This document shows positions 18,605 to 27,635 of a DNA stretch of 64,000 bases, in pieces. A program made the translations under genes and the position numbers. The notes under the pieces were generated by a model. The model was given only the letters and a program-made list of their open reading frames with translations. It did not search any database and was not told the origin of the DNA. Every line of letters begins with the position of its first letter. Position 1 is the first letter of the stretch. The DNA comes from CAUZIB01 sp963578805 (lineage in GTDB: Bacteria; Acidobacteriota; Vicinamibacteria; Vicinamibacterales; UBA8438): positions 23,017 to 87,016 of the forward strand of contig CAUZDY010000009.1 in NCBI GenBank assembly GCA_963578805.1, in the 5' to 3' direction.

Positions 18605-20160
18605 GGCTTTGCCCCGACTCGAGTTCCCATCTCTTTTAATAGCTCTTCCGGCGAGTGCGGAACCCAGCAGTGTCCCTTTCCTGGGCCGTATGCGATCCGA
18701 GCGTTGAACGTCGGATCTCGGCTCCGCAGAAAAGCGTCGAGAAGGTGTACTGAGTCGTTCAGATAGTAGTCGTCCATCTCTCCGACCCACACATTGAGCT
18801 TTCCATCCAGTTTCGGCGCAAGCGTCGCCCAGTTTTGGGCGAGGACCAGCCGGAGGTCGTATTGCTCCCAGTGCGAGATGACGTTTCGATCGATCAGCCC
18901 GGTCGTCTGATCCCATAATGGTACTGGGCGACCATCGTCGCCTCGTGGGCCGTAGACGGCGTTCCAGGCTCCCCACTGTCGACCCGACTGGGTCCACGTA
19001 TCGCCTCGACCGAGGACGTTTTCCATCCTGATTTCGTGTCGCATAGTAAACCGAATCGCGCCATCGGGACCACGGCGACTAGGTCGCTCGCTGCCGTCCT
19101 CTACATAGGCGTCGGTATCGTCGTAGATGTTGATGCGCTGTAGCGCGCGAAAGTCGACCGAGTCTGGACAATACGACCAGGCGCCATTGAAGGTGTCCGG
19201 ATAGAAAACGTGGAGCGCCAGTGCGACCCAGCCACCTGTTGAGACTCCATCGATCACTCGCGCCTTTGGAACGCCGAGGCCACGGAAGCGACTCTCGATA
19301 TACGGGATCAACTCCTCGACCAACGCATCCCCGTAGGGGCCGTTATTGGACGAATTGACCTGATACGGGTCGCCGTTGGGACCAACTCCATCAAGCACCA
19401 CCTGGAGCATCCTTGGCGTGTCGTCCGCGAGCCAGGCCCGTCGAAACGAGCTGCCAGCGCGCATCAGACGGGCAGCCGCCGTGTAGCGCCGGCCGTACCC
19501 TCCCACCGACAGCCGAATCGGATATCGTCGCAATGGTTCTCGGTCGAAGCCGTACGGCAGAATGACGGCCGCGCGAAGCACTACCGGACGGACGTGATAC
19601 GTCGACAACCGCTCTGACGGCAGCTGCACGTATCGGACGTACTCCGTATCCGCAGGTATCTGCTCCGGGGGCACCTGTTCGGTAAGCGCGAGAAACACCG
19701 CAAGGTCCCGGTTCGCCTCGACCAACACCCGCTGCGGTTGGCTATACCAATTCCCCGGAGCGCCGGGCATCCTGATGTCACGACTCACGTCGAGCACCGC
19801 CTGCACGTCATATTCGGCCGGTGGCCAATCGGAAAGACGTTCAAACGGAAACGTCGCGGATGTCTCATCGATGACCACCGTCTGGCCGCTAGTAAGCTGG
19901 TTGACGTCGACCGCCGCGATCGGGGTCGCATCGACGCCCACCGACCCGATTCGACGCCGAGGCTCCGGTGTCTGACGACCGAAAACAGGTGCCATAACGA
20001 TAATCAGCCGCCCAGTCATCGAGCTCCACTCGTCGCCCGGTGGCGCAGTGACCTCGAACCGAAGCGACCGTTCCTCCTGAGCCCAGAGACCTCCAGCCGC
20101 ACCACAGATGCTGGCGCTGACGAGGATCAGTAAGACCAGGCGCCGTGTGACAGGCTCCAC
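18601..20160 (-). CDS. Exported esterase of the alpha/beta-hydrolase (esterase D) type
   Basis: The product has 519 residues with a signal peptide (residues about 5-28, ending near LWAQEE). A beta-rich N-terminal half is followed by an esterase-like hydrolase domain. The nucleophile motif is IDGVSTGGW, a possible acid is in GEMDDYY, and the His is in GKGHCWVPHS. Substrate unknown. The start is the least certain in the window: I used GTG 20160, which places the signal peptide correctly, but in-frame GTG and TTG codons lie further up (20193, 20211) and none has a good ribosome site. It is coupled to ggt by ATGA and divergent from the TAXI-protein gene with only 11 bp between starts. Confidence 0.74.
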   Translation of the reverse strand: MEPVTRRLVLLILVSASICGAAGGLWAQEERSLRFEVTAPPGDEWSSMTGRLIIVMAPVFGRQTPEPRRRIGSVGVDATPIAAVDVNQLTSGQTVVIDETSATFPFERLSDWPPAEYDVQAVLDVSRDIRMPGAPGNWYSQPQRVLVEANRDLAVFLALTEQVPPEQIPADTEYVRYVQLPSERLSTYHVRPVVLRAAVILPYGFDREPLRRYPIRLSVGGYGRRYTAAARLMRAGSSFRRAWLADDTPRMLQVVLDGVGPNGDPYQVNSSNNGPYGDALVEELIPYIESRFRGLGVPKARVIDGVSTGGWVALALHVFYPDTFNGAWSYCPDSVDFRALQRINIYDDTDAYVEDGSERPSRRGPDGAIRFTMRHEIRMENVLGRGDTWTQSGRQWGAWNAVYGPRGDDGRPVPLWDQTTGLIDRNVISHWEQYDLRLVLAQNWATLAPKLDGKLNVWVGEMDDYYLNDSVHLLDAFLRSRDPTFNARIAYGPGKGHCWVPHSPEELLKEMGTRVGAKP

Positions 20161-20171
20161 AGGAGAATCAT

Positions 20172-21215
20172 ATGCCGCGCCAAAGACTTTCACGTCTGAT
20201 GCCGCCGTCAACAGGTAAGATACGACTCGTGCCTCAAAGAATCTGGTGGATTTCGTGGGTCCTCGTCGTCGCCTTGGCGGCGGGATGCGAGGCCCCTGAA
20301 CGAAGTGGACTGACTCAGCGGCTGTCGATTGCCACCGGGGGGACCGGCGGCGTCTACTACCCCTATGGCGGAGGTATCGCCAAGGTGATCAGCTCCAGCC
20401 TGCCGGATGTCGAAGCCACGGCCGAGGTGACGGCCGGCACAGTCGACAACCTAAAGTTCATCGCCAACCGGGCGGCGGATATTGGCTTCGCCTTGGCCGA
20501 CTCGCTGGACGACGCGTCTTCCGGACGGGGCGCCTTTGCCGAATTTGGCGCCGTGCCGGTCCGCGCACTAGCAGTTCTCTACGACAACTACAACCACGTG
20601 GTCACGAGTGACGACAGTGGTATCGAGTCGGTTAACGATCTTGAAGGTCGTGTCGTCTCCACCGGCGCGCCGGGAAGTGGAACCGAAATCAGCGCCTTCC
20701 GGATTCTCGAAGCCGCCGGTGTCGATCCTGACACGGACTTTCAGCGACAAAGTTTGGGCGCCGCCCAATCAGTCGATGCCCTCAAGGATGGCAAGATCGA
20801 CGCGTTCTTCTGGAGTGGCGGTATTCCGACCGGCGCACTGCTTGACCTGGCAACGACTCCGGGTCTGACAATACGCCTGATCGAGACCGAGGCACTGCTC
20901 TCAACCATGCAGGAACGGTATGGTCCAGAGGTCTATCATCTCGCAACCATTCCCGTCTCGACCTACCCGGGAATGCAGGGCGCCATCCAGACTGTCGCTG
21001 TGGCCAATGTCTTGGTGGTGCACGAATCGATGGACGTCGAAATGGCTCGCCGCATCACCGAAGCCTTGTTCGTGAGCCATGACGAGCTTGCGGCCATTCA
21101 CCCGATGGCGGCGCGGCTATCGCTGGAGACAGCGGTAACGGGATCGCCCGTTTCCTTCCATGATGGAGCCGTGACTTATTACCGCGAGCAGCGTGTCTGG
21201 AGCGAGGGGCGGTAG
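20172..21215 (+). CDS. TAXI family TRAP transporter substrate-binding lipoprotein
   Basis: The 347-residue protein has a lipoprotein signal (VLVVALAAGC) and then the TAXI opening RLSIATGGTGGVYYPYGGGIAKVI. Later blocks include GAPGSGTEI and a C-terminal VHESMDVEMARRITEALF. It binds a carboxylate substrate in the periplasm and delivers it to the fused permease encoded next, driven by an ion gradient. Characterised TAXI proteins often bind glutamate or 2-oxoglutarate; this one's ligand is unknown. AGGAG lies 6 bp before ATG 20172, fixing the start. Confidence 0.88.
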   Translation: MPRQRLSRLMPPSTGKIRLVPQRIWWISWVLVVALAAGCEAPERSGLTQRLSIATGGTGGVYYPYGGGIAKVISSSLPDVEATAEVTAGTVDNLKFIANRAADIGFALADSLDDASSGRGAFAEFGAVPVRALAVLYDNYNHVVTSDDSGIESVNDLEGRVVSTGAPGSGTEISAFRILEAAGVDPDTDFQRQSLGAAQSVDALKDGKIDAFFWSGGIPTGALLDLATTPGLTIRLIETEALLSTMQERYGPEVYHLATIPVSTYPGMQGAIQTVAVANVLVVHESMDVEMARRITEALFVSHDELAAIHPMAARLSLETAVTGSPVSFHDGAVTYYREQRVWSEGR

Positions 21216-21218
21216 GTC

Positions 21219-23141
21219 CTGGAGCCCCTCGCCACTTCCGTTCCCAATCTTCAGCCCGATCCAGAGTCGGACATTCCCACCCGTCGTCTTACCGGACGGG
21301 CCTCTTGCTTAACAACCACCCTGGCGGCCGGTCTATCACTCTACGCACTGTACTGGGTGGTCGGCATTGTGCAACCTCAAGTCTATCGAGCGAGCTTCTT
21401 GTTGATCGCTCTGACTTTAACCTTTCTGCTCTATCCGGCTACTCCGCGAGCGCGGTCACGGATCACACCAGTCGACTGGCTGCTCATTGGACTGGCCGGT
21501 CTCGCCCTCGGATGGCCAATTGTCGACTTGAACCAGTTCGTCTACCGGGCAGCGACACCCAGCGGCCTCGACCTCGTTCTCGGGATTACGACAACAGCCC
21601 TGGTTCTCGAGGCAACGCGCCGGACAGTCGGACTGATCCTGCCAATTACCGCCGTCGTGTTTTTGGCCTATGGCTACTGCGGGCCGTGGCTCGAGCTGAT
21701 CGGCCTCGATCTTATCGCCCATCGAGGCTACGAAACAACCCGACTGGTCGGAACACTGTATATGACCCTCGAGGGTATTTTCGGAGTACCACTGAACGTC
21801 GCGGCGACGTATATCGTGCTATTCACGATCTTCGGGTCGGTGCTGGCGAAATCTGGGGCCGGACAGTTCTTCATAAACTGGACACTTTCTGCCTTCGGTC
21901 GTTCGAGCAGTGGCGCGGGACCGGGCCGAACCGTGGCCCTGTCAGGATTCCTGCTTGGGACCGTCTCGGGTAGCGGAGTGGCAACCACGGTCACGCTGGG
22001 TGCCGTGGCTTGGCCGCTGCTGAGACGCGCGGGTTTTTCATCTGAGGTCGGTGGCGGCATCCTGTCCGCAAGTGGTATCGGCGCCATCATGGCCCCCCCA
22101 ACGATGGGGGCGGCCGCGTTCTTGATCGCAGAGTTCCTGAACATCTCGTATCTCGATGTCATCGTGATGGCTATCATCCCCGCGTGTTTGTACTACCTGT
22201 CGATCATCCTAATGATCGAGGCCGATGCCAGACGATTGGGTACACAAGGGGTTGATGTTGACCTGCCATCGGTCGGTACTCTCACACGCACATCGGGTTA
22301 CCATTTTCTTCCACTCCTCGCCATGGTCGTCCTGTTGACCACGGGGATTACACCGTTCCGTGCCGTGTTCTTCGCAACCCTACTTGCCGTGGGTCTCAGT
22401 TTTCTCGATCGTGAAAATGCACTGCGACCTCGTCGGCTCATCGCGGCGCTCGAGGCCGGAGGAAGAGGGGTGCTGTCGGTCGCCGCGACCACAGCAACGG
22501 CTGGAATCATCGTCGGTGTTGTGACTCTCACTGGCCTTGGACTGAAAATGTCAGGCATTATCGTGACGCTAGCCGGCGGCAACGTATTTCTGACGGTTGT
22601 CTACGCCGCGATTGCTGTGTGGATGCTTGGCCTGGCCGTCCCCGTCACCGCCTCGTACATCATTGCGGCGGTCATGATTGCTCCGGCGCTCACACTCGTC
22701 GGGGTGCCCGCCGTGGCTGCGCACATGTTCATCTTCTACTATGCGGTCCTCTCTGAAGTGAGTCCACCGACCGCGCTGTCACCGTTTGCCGCCGCCGCGA
22801 TCACTGGTGGCAACCCATTCAGAACGATGATGCTGACCTGGAAGTACACGTTGCCAGCGTTCCTGGTGCCATTCGCTTTCACGCTGAGCCCGGAAGGCCT
22901 CGGGGTGTTGCTGCAGGCGCCATGGGCTGACGTGCTGCGTACCGTCGGGACTGCGGTGATTGGGGTAAGCGCTCTCGCAATGGGCCTCGGCGGTTGGCTG
23001 ATCCACCGCACGAGCCCCGTCGAACGGGTCCTGGCCACCATAGGTGGTCTACTTCTGTTCTTCGCGGCTCCCGTCACCGATCTCGTTGGCCTTGGACTCT
23101 TTGGGGGTGCGGTGACTCATCACCTTCTTCGGAAACCCTGA
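21219..23141 (+). CDS. TRAP transporter fused permease (4TM+12TM), TAXI type
   Basis: This large integral membrane protein has many hydrophobic helices and TRAP-DctM blocks such as GFLLGTVSGSGVATTVTLGAV and GIGAIMAPPTMGAAAFLIAEF. It forms the ion-coupled channel for the preceding TAXI protein. The first conventional start is GTG 21357, but the same frame is open and protein-like back to the TAG at 21213, and residues encoded at 21300-21360 complete the first membrane helix (LAAGLSLYALYWVVGIV). The only plausible upstream initiator is CTG 21219, four bases after the TAXI stop, with GAGGGG upstream. I therefore extend to 21219 (640 residues); a reader preferring standard codons should use 21357 (594). 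Confidence 0.85.
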   Translation: MEPLATSVPNLQPDPESDIPTRRLTGRASCLTTTLAAGLSLYALYWVVGIVQPQVYRASFLLIALTLTFLLYPATPRARSRITPVDWLLIGLAGLALGWPIVDLNQFVYRAATPSGLDLVLGITTTALVLEATRRTVGLILPITAVVFLAYGYCGPWLELIGLDLIAHRGYETTRLVGTLYMTLEGIFGVPLNVAATYIVLFTIFGSVLAKSGAGQFFINWTLSAFGRSSSGAGPGRTVALSGFLLGTVSGSGVATTVTLGAVAWPLLRRAGFSSEVGGGILSASGIGAIMAPPTMGAAAFLIAEFLNISYLDVIVMAIIPACLYYLSIILMIEADARRLGTQGVDVDLPSVGTLTRTSGYHFLPLLAMVVLLTTGITPFRAVFFATLLAVGLSFLDRENALRPRRLIAALEAGGRGVLSVAATTATAGIIVGVVTLTGLGLKMSGIIVTLAGGNVFLTVVYAAIAVWMLGLAVPVTASYIIAAVMIAPALTLVGVPAVAAHMFIFYYAVLSEVSPPTALSPFAAAAITGGNPFRTMMLTWKYTLPAFLVPFAFTLSPEGLGVLLQAPWADVLRTVGTAVIGVSALAMGLGGWLIHRTSPVERVLATIGGLLLFFAAPVTDLVGLGLFGGAVTHHLLRKP

Positions 23142-23300
23142 CCTTGAACGGATCACGGTCACGCCTCCAGACATCCGTCTGCTACGATTCACCCTGGCTG
23201 CGCCGCGTGTCGTGCAAACAATACCTGAGCGGAAGCATCCAAGACACGCGTGGGGGGGGTTGACCGTCCGTAATTTTTTACTTTACCACTGGAGGATTTC

Positions 23301-23726
23301 TTGACAAAAGAAGACCTGATCGATCGACTGAACGAAGATCTCGCGAGCGAGCTTGCCGCGGTCATCATGTATCTCACCTACTCGGCACGAGCCACGGGAC
23401 CATATCGGCCTCAACTGTCTCAATTCTTTTTGGCTGAGGTTGCTGACGAGCAACTGCACGCACAGTTCTTGGCCAACAAAGTGGTCGCACTTGGCGGTGA
23501 ACCAACGACCGTTCCACGACCGGTTCCGCTCCCCAGCTCAAACCACCTGATGCTCAAGGCGGTCCTGAAGGCTGAGCAAGAGGCCACGATGCACTACACG
23601 CAACGGGCCAAAGAAGCCGAAGCGTTCGGCGACAAGGGATTAGCGGTCCAGCTTGAGGACTTCATACGCGACGAAAGCAATCACGTCGAAGAAACCGAAC
23701 GGATTCTGAGAGACTGGCCAGTGTAG
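23301..23726 (+). CDS. Ferritin-like diiron protein (bacterioferritin-like)
   Basis: The 141-residue four-helix protein carries the ferritin-like iron ligands: Glu in LASELAAVIMY, ExxH in ADEQLHAQF, Glu in AEQEATMHY and a second ExxH in RDESNHVEE. It could store iron or detoxify peroxide in the cytosol. It is shorter than true bacterioferritin and has no obvious heme Met. Translation starts at TTG 23301, supported by GGAGG at 23291-23295. The preceding 159 bp, after the TRAP permease, contain TTGACC at 23260-23265 as a possible -35 but no good -10. Confidence 0.82.
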   Translation: MTKEDLIDRLNEDLASELAAVIMYLTYSARATGPYRPQLSQFFLAEVADEQLHAQFLANKVVALGGEPTTVPRPVPLPSSNHLMLKAVLKAEQEATMHYTQRAKEAEAFGDKGLAVQLEDFIRDESNHVEETERILRDWPV

Positions 23727-23827
23727 GGTCGAGAGTCGTGGGTCGTCTCTCGAAAGTCGATGGCACCCGCGAGCCCCGACTAGGCGCCCTCGGTAGATCC
23801 TGACTGACGACCATCCACGACCGACGA

Positions 23828-25504
23828 CTACCCGCGTACGAGCTTCCGGTACTTGATTCGGTGGGGACGGTCAGCCGCAGCGCCGAAGCGACGACGGCGG
23901 TCAGCCTCGTAATCAGCGTAGCTACCGGAAAACCACACGGCCTGCGAGCCACCTTCAAACGCAAGGATGTGGGTCGCGATCCGGTCCAGGAACCACCGGT
24001 CGTGACTGACAACGACGGCACATCCAGCGAATTCGATGAGCGCGTCCTCGAGCGCGCGGAGTGTGTCGACATCGAGGTCATTCGTAGGTTCGTCGAGTAA
24101 GAGAAGATTCGCCCCGCCCTTAAGCACTTTGGCCAAGTGCACGCGATTCCGCTCGCCGCCGGAGAGGGTGTCAACCAATCGCTGCTGATCTCGCCCTTTA
24201 AAATTGAACCACGAGGCGTACGCACGCGACGCTAACTTCCGGGTGCCGAGGGTGACCTCGTCCTGCCCTTCGGAGATCTCCTCCCAGACCGTCTTCTCTG
24301 GGTTGAGCGCATCACGACTCTGGTTGACGTACCCTAATGTGACGGTCTCACCCAGGCGAAGCGTCCCGGCATCGGGTTGCTCTTCGCCGGTAATGAGCCG
24401 AAGCAGTGTCGTCTTGCCGGCCCCGTTGGGACCTACCACTCCAACGATGCCCCCTGGAGGCAAGATGAACGAGAGGTCGTGTATCAGCACCCGGTCGTCA
24501 CTATAACTCTTGCGAAGCCCCTCAGCTTCGACGACAACGTCGCCGAGGCGAGGACCGGGCGGGATGTAGATCTCGACCGACTCGAGCTTCTGCGCCGAAT
24601 CCTCGCTGAGCATCCGCTCGTAGGCATTGAGTCGTGCCTTGCCCTTGGCCTGACGCGCTCGAGGCGACATCTGTATCCATTCGAGCTCACGCTGGAGGGT
24701 GCGTTGACGCTTGGCCTCCTGCTTCACCTCCACCTGCAGCCGATTCTGCTTCTGCTCGAGCCAGGATGAATAATTTCCTTCCCAGGGAATTCCCACGCCA
24801 CGGTCGAGCTCGAGAATCCACCCCGCGACATTATCCAAGAAATACCGATCGTGCGTGATGGCCACCACAGTCCCTCGATACTCGGCGAGGAAGCGCTCGA
24901 GCCACGCTACGGTCTCCGCATCCAAATGGTTCGTTGGCTCGTCCAACAGCAGTAAGTCAGGTGACTGGAGCAGCAGTCGACAGAGCGCCACCCGTCGAAC
25001 CTCTCCGCCCGAAAGTGTGGTGACATCGGCACGCGGCGGCGGCAGACGGAGAGCCTCCATGGCCATCTCAACACGTGAGTCGAGGTCCCAGGCACCCGCG
25101 GCTTCGATGCGGTCCTGTAACTCACCCTGCTCATGAAGCATTTCCTCAAGATCAGAGTATCCCTGAGACAACATCGCGGTCAGTTCGTCGTATTTTTTGA
25201 GGAGCCCACGTGGGATGGCCACGCCTTCATCGACGTTCCCCGCCACCGTCTTCGTTGGGTCGAGAGTAGGCTCTTGGGGAAGATATCCAATCGTAATCCC
25301 CTCGGCCGGAAACGCTTCACCCTCAAAATCAACAACTTCACCGGCCATAATTCGCAGCACCGTACTCTTGCCGGCACCGTTCGACCCGATAACCCCGATT
25401 TTGGCTCCGGGTAGAAACGACAGCCAGATATCCTTCAACACGGCCTGGTCGGGCGGGTAAACCTTGCCGAGGCCCTTCATTGTGTACACGTACTGCAACG
25501 TCAT
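23828..25504 (-). CDS. ettA: ABC-F translational throttle ATPase EttA
   Basis: This 558-residue soluble protein has two ABC cassettes: Walker A GSNGAGKST and GPNGAGKTT, signatures LSGGEVRRVALC and LSGGERNRVHLA, and Walker B LLLLDEPTNHLD and LLLLDEPTNDLD. They are joined by the charged linker found in ribosome-binding ABC-F proteins. Length, EYIP-like segment IYIPPGPRLG and the GYVNQSRD block agree with EttA, which gates the first peptide bond in response to ADP/ATP. The start is ATG 25504 with AGGA upstream. It is divergent from the Zn-peptidase gene across 44 bp. Confidence 0.94.
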   Translation of the reverse strand: MTLQYVYTMKGLGKVYPPDQAVLKDIWLSFLPGAKIGVIGSNGAGKSTVLRIMAGEVVDFEGEAFPAEGITIGYLPQEPTLDPTKTVAGNVDEGVAIPRGLLKKYDELTAMLSQGYSDLEEMLHEQGELQDRIEAAGAWDLDSRVEMAMEALRLPPPRADVTTLSGGEVRRVALCRLLLQSPDLLLLDEPTNHLDAETVAWLERFLAEYRGTVVAITHDRYFLDNVAGWILELDRGVGIPWEGNYSSWLEQKQNRLQVEVKQEAKRQRTLQRELEWIQMSPRARQAKGKARLNAYERMLSEDSAQKLESVEIYIPPGPRLGDVVVEAEGLRKSYSDDRVLIHDLSFILPPGGIVGVVGPNGAGKTTLLRLITGEEQPDAGTLRLGETVTLGYVNQSRDALNPEKTVWEEISEGQDEVTLGTRKLASRAYASWFNFKGRDQQRLVDTLSGGERNRVHLAKVLKGGANLLLLDEPTNDLDVDTLRALEDALIEFAGCAVVVSHDRWFLDRIATHILAFEGGSQAVWFSGSYADYEADRRRRFGAAADRPHRIKYRKLVRG

Positions 25505-25529
25505 ACGCGGTATCCTACTCCGTCCGCCG

Positions 25530-25535
25530 TATAAT
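25530..25535 (+). promoter_or_regulatory. Candidate -10 box upstream of the Zn-peptidase gene
   Basis: The hexamer TATAAT is exact and lies 14 bp before the chosen ATG at 25549. No clear -35 was found 16-18 bp upstream, so this is a tentative call. If it is used, the mRNA would have a leader of only about 7 bases. The alternative ATG at 25534 would fall inside the promoter, which favours 25549 as the start. Confidence 0.3.
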
Positions 25536-25548
25536 GTGCCCCTCCGTT

Positions 25549-26619
25549 ATGGCGGACACACCCCCACCGGCTCCATCAATGGAACCCCGACTCGGGCGGC
25601 GTAGGCCGAAGCCGGTGTGGGCTGGCTGGCCGGACGAAAAACTGCTTGATGTCCGGATCTGCGATCTGAGTCTGGCGATAGAAGGGACCCCCTTGGAACG
25701 ACGGATCGCAGAGGTTGATCAGGAGCTCGCAGTGCGCGGGTTCGTGTTTCGAGCGCATTACTGGCTGTCAGACGATTGGTTCACACCTGACGGCGTCCCT
25801 GGAATCGCGATTCCCTTCTATCTCGCCCATCCGCGACTCGCCCGTCTAGAGCTGAGTCAAATGCTCGAAGTCGAGGGCGGGACCCGGGCGTGGTGCACGC
25901 GCATTCTTCGCCATGAAATCGGGCACGCGATCGACAACGCATATCGTCTGCAACGACGGCGGCGGCGACAGAAACTGTTCGGAAAGTCGTCGACACCCTA
26001 TCCCGAGGTCTACATTCCCAGACCGCACAGCAAGAGCTTCGTCCTGCACCTTGACCCCTGGTACGCGCAGAGCCATCCGGACGAGGACTTTGCAGAGACA
26101 TTTGCGGTATGGCTTACACCGCACTCGCTCTGGCGGAAGCGGTACGCGGACTGGCCGGCACTCAAGAAGCTCGAGTACATGGACGAGGTCATGGGAGAGA
26201 CCGCGGGGAAGCCGCAACTGGTCACCACTACCGGACCGGTGGAACCGATCCGCCGTATCCGCCGGACGCTCCGTCAACACTACAAACGAAAACGCAAGCA
26301 CTACGGTCTGGAGCGCCCGCACTTCTACGATCGTGACCTGCGACGGCTATTCTCCGATGCAACGGAGCACGTGAAGAACATACCGGCCGACCGCTTCGTT
26401 AAACGGGTGCGTCGAGACGTCAGGCGACTTGTGGCGCGCTGGACGGCCACCTACCAGTACACGATAGACCAGGTGCTCGAGGACATCATCACGCGGTGCG
26501 GCGAGCTCGACCTCCACCTGCGCGCGTCGGAAGAACGGACGAAGGAGGAGTTCACAGTACTCTTGACTGTGCAGACGATGAACTACCTCCATGGCGGACG
26601 GCATAGAGTGGCACTGTGA
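25549..26619 (+). CDS. Putative zinc-binding metallopeptidase (HExxH, Peptidase_Mx-like)
   Basis: The 356-residue protein has no signal peptide. Its zinc motif is RHEIGHAID with H122, E123 and H126, followed about 55 residues later by DEDFAETFAVWL, where E183 is the likely third ligand. This HExxH...DEdFAEtF pattern is that of the putative zinc-binding peptidase family (PF15887-like), whose substrate is not known. The C-terminal third is Arg/Lys-rich. Its stop overlaps the next gene's start as GTGA, so the two products are translationally coupled and probably act together. Confidence 0.76.
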   Translation: MADTPPPAPSMEPRLGRRRPKPVWAGWPDEKLLDVRICDLSLAIEGTPLERRIAEVDQELAVRGFVFRAHYWLSDDWFTPDGVPGIAIPFYLAHPRLARLELSQMLEVEGGTRAWCTRILRHEIGHAIDNAYRLQRRRRRQKLFGKSSTPYPEVYIPRPHSKSFVLHLDPWYAQSHPDEDFAETFAVWLTPHSLWRKRYADWPALKKLEYMDEVMGETAGKPQLVTTTGPVEPIRRIRRTLRQHYKRKRKHYGLERPHFYDRDLRRLFSDATEHVKNIPADRFVKRVRRDVRRLVARWTATYQYTIDQVLEDIITRCGELDLHLRASEERTKEEFTVLLTVQTMNYLHGGRHRVAL

Positions 26620-27635
26620 AGAAGCTACGCATACTGGCGTTAATGCACGACTACATGGTTCCGCCTATCGATGTGGAGAACGTCGACCTCGCGACAGTTG
26701 AATGGAAGACCGAGTTTGACGTGACGAGCACCCTGAGAGACATGGGGCACGACGTCCATATTCTCGGCGTGAAAGACGACCTCGGCGTGATTCGCCAAGC
26801 GGTCGACGGATTCAAACCCCAGATCGCTTTCAATCTGATGGAGGCCTTTCACGAGATCGGGGCGTTCGACATGAACGTCGTCAGCTATCTCGAGCTGTTG
26901 CGGCTGGCCTACACCGGATGCAACCCACGCGGAATGGTACTCTCCAGAGATAAAGCGCTCTCCAAGCAGCTCATGACCTATCACCGCATCCCGGTACCCG
27001 AGTTCACGGTGTTTCGTCGAGGTCGGGCGATCAAAACTCCCCACCGCCTGAAGTTTCCTGCGATCGTCAAGTCCCTGACCCAAGAGGCGTCGATCGGGAT
27101 CGCCCAAGCGTCGGTCGTCGAAGAGGAGACAAAGCTGAGGGAGCGGGTTAAGTTCGTCCACGAGTCGATCGGCACCGATGCCATCGTCGAACGATACATC
27201 GATGGCCGAGAGCTCTACGTGGGGATCATCGGCAACGAGCGTCTTCAGGTGTTCCCGGTGTGGGAAATGGAGTTCGGTAAGATGCCGGAGGGAGTCCACC
27301 GCATCGCCACCGATCGTGTGAAATGGAGCGCGAAATACCAGAAGAAGCATGGAATCAGCACGAACGAAGCCCAACTACCGGAGGCAACATCCGAAGCGAT
27401 TAAACGCGTTGCAAAACGGGTCTATCGCACATTGAATATGAGCGGCTACGCACGAATGGACCTTCGGACCGATATTGAAGGTCGATTCTTCGTACTCGAA
27501 GCCAATGCCAACCCTCAGTTGGCGTTTGGTGAGGACTTCGCCGAGTCAGCCGAGCAGACTGGGCTCCGATACGATGAACTGCTGCAGCGCATTCTCAACG
27601 TTGGACTCCAGTGGCGACCCGAACAGGCAGGTTAG
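26616..27635 (+). CDS. ATP-grasp ligase, D-Ala-D-Ala-ligase-like
   Basis: The 339-residue cytosolic protein has an ATP-grasp fold: a nucleotide-binding Lys in FPAIVKSL, VERYIDGREL, and Mg ligands in MDLRTD and VLEANANPQL. All catalytic positions look intact. Its N-terminal domain (LALMHDYMVPPI, AFNLMEAFHEIGAFDMNVVSYLELL) differs from housekeeping Ddl, and no cell-wall genes surround it, so it probably joins some other carboxylate and amine. GTG 26616 overlaps the Zn-peptidase stop by 4 bp, and its own stop overlaps the convergent neighbour by 4 bp. Confidence 0.82.
   Translation: MKKLRILALMHDYMVPPIDVENVDLATVEWKTEFDVTSTLRDMGHDVHILGVKDDLGVIRQAVDGFKPQIAFNLMEAFHEIGAFDMNVVSYLELLRLAYTGCNPRGMVLSRDKALSKQLMTYHRIPVPEFTVFRRGRAIKTPHRLKFPAIVKSLTQEASIGIAQASVVEEETKLRERVKFVHESIGTDAIVERYIDGRELYVGIIGNERLQVFPVWEMEFGKMPEGVHRIATDRVKWSAKYQKKHGISTNEAQLPEATSEAIKRVAKRVYRTLNMSGYARMDLRTDIEGRFFVLEANANPQLAFGEDFAESAEQTGLRYDELLQRILNVGLQWRPEQAG

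Noticed and set aside
21305..21973. 222-codon plus-strand frame beginning MLNNHPGG
   Set aside because: It overlaps the TRAP permease in another frame and reads as polar low-information sequence without hydrophobic helices.
23727..23827. Repeated GTCGTGGGTCGT-like words in the convergent gap after the ferritin-like gene
   Set aside because: A weak stem CGAGAG/CTCTCG exists but without a T run, and the words are imperfect, so neither terminator nor repeat family is supported.
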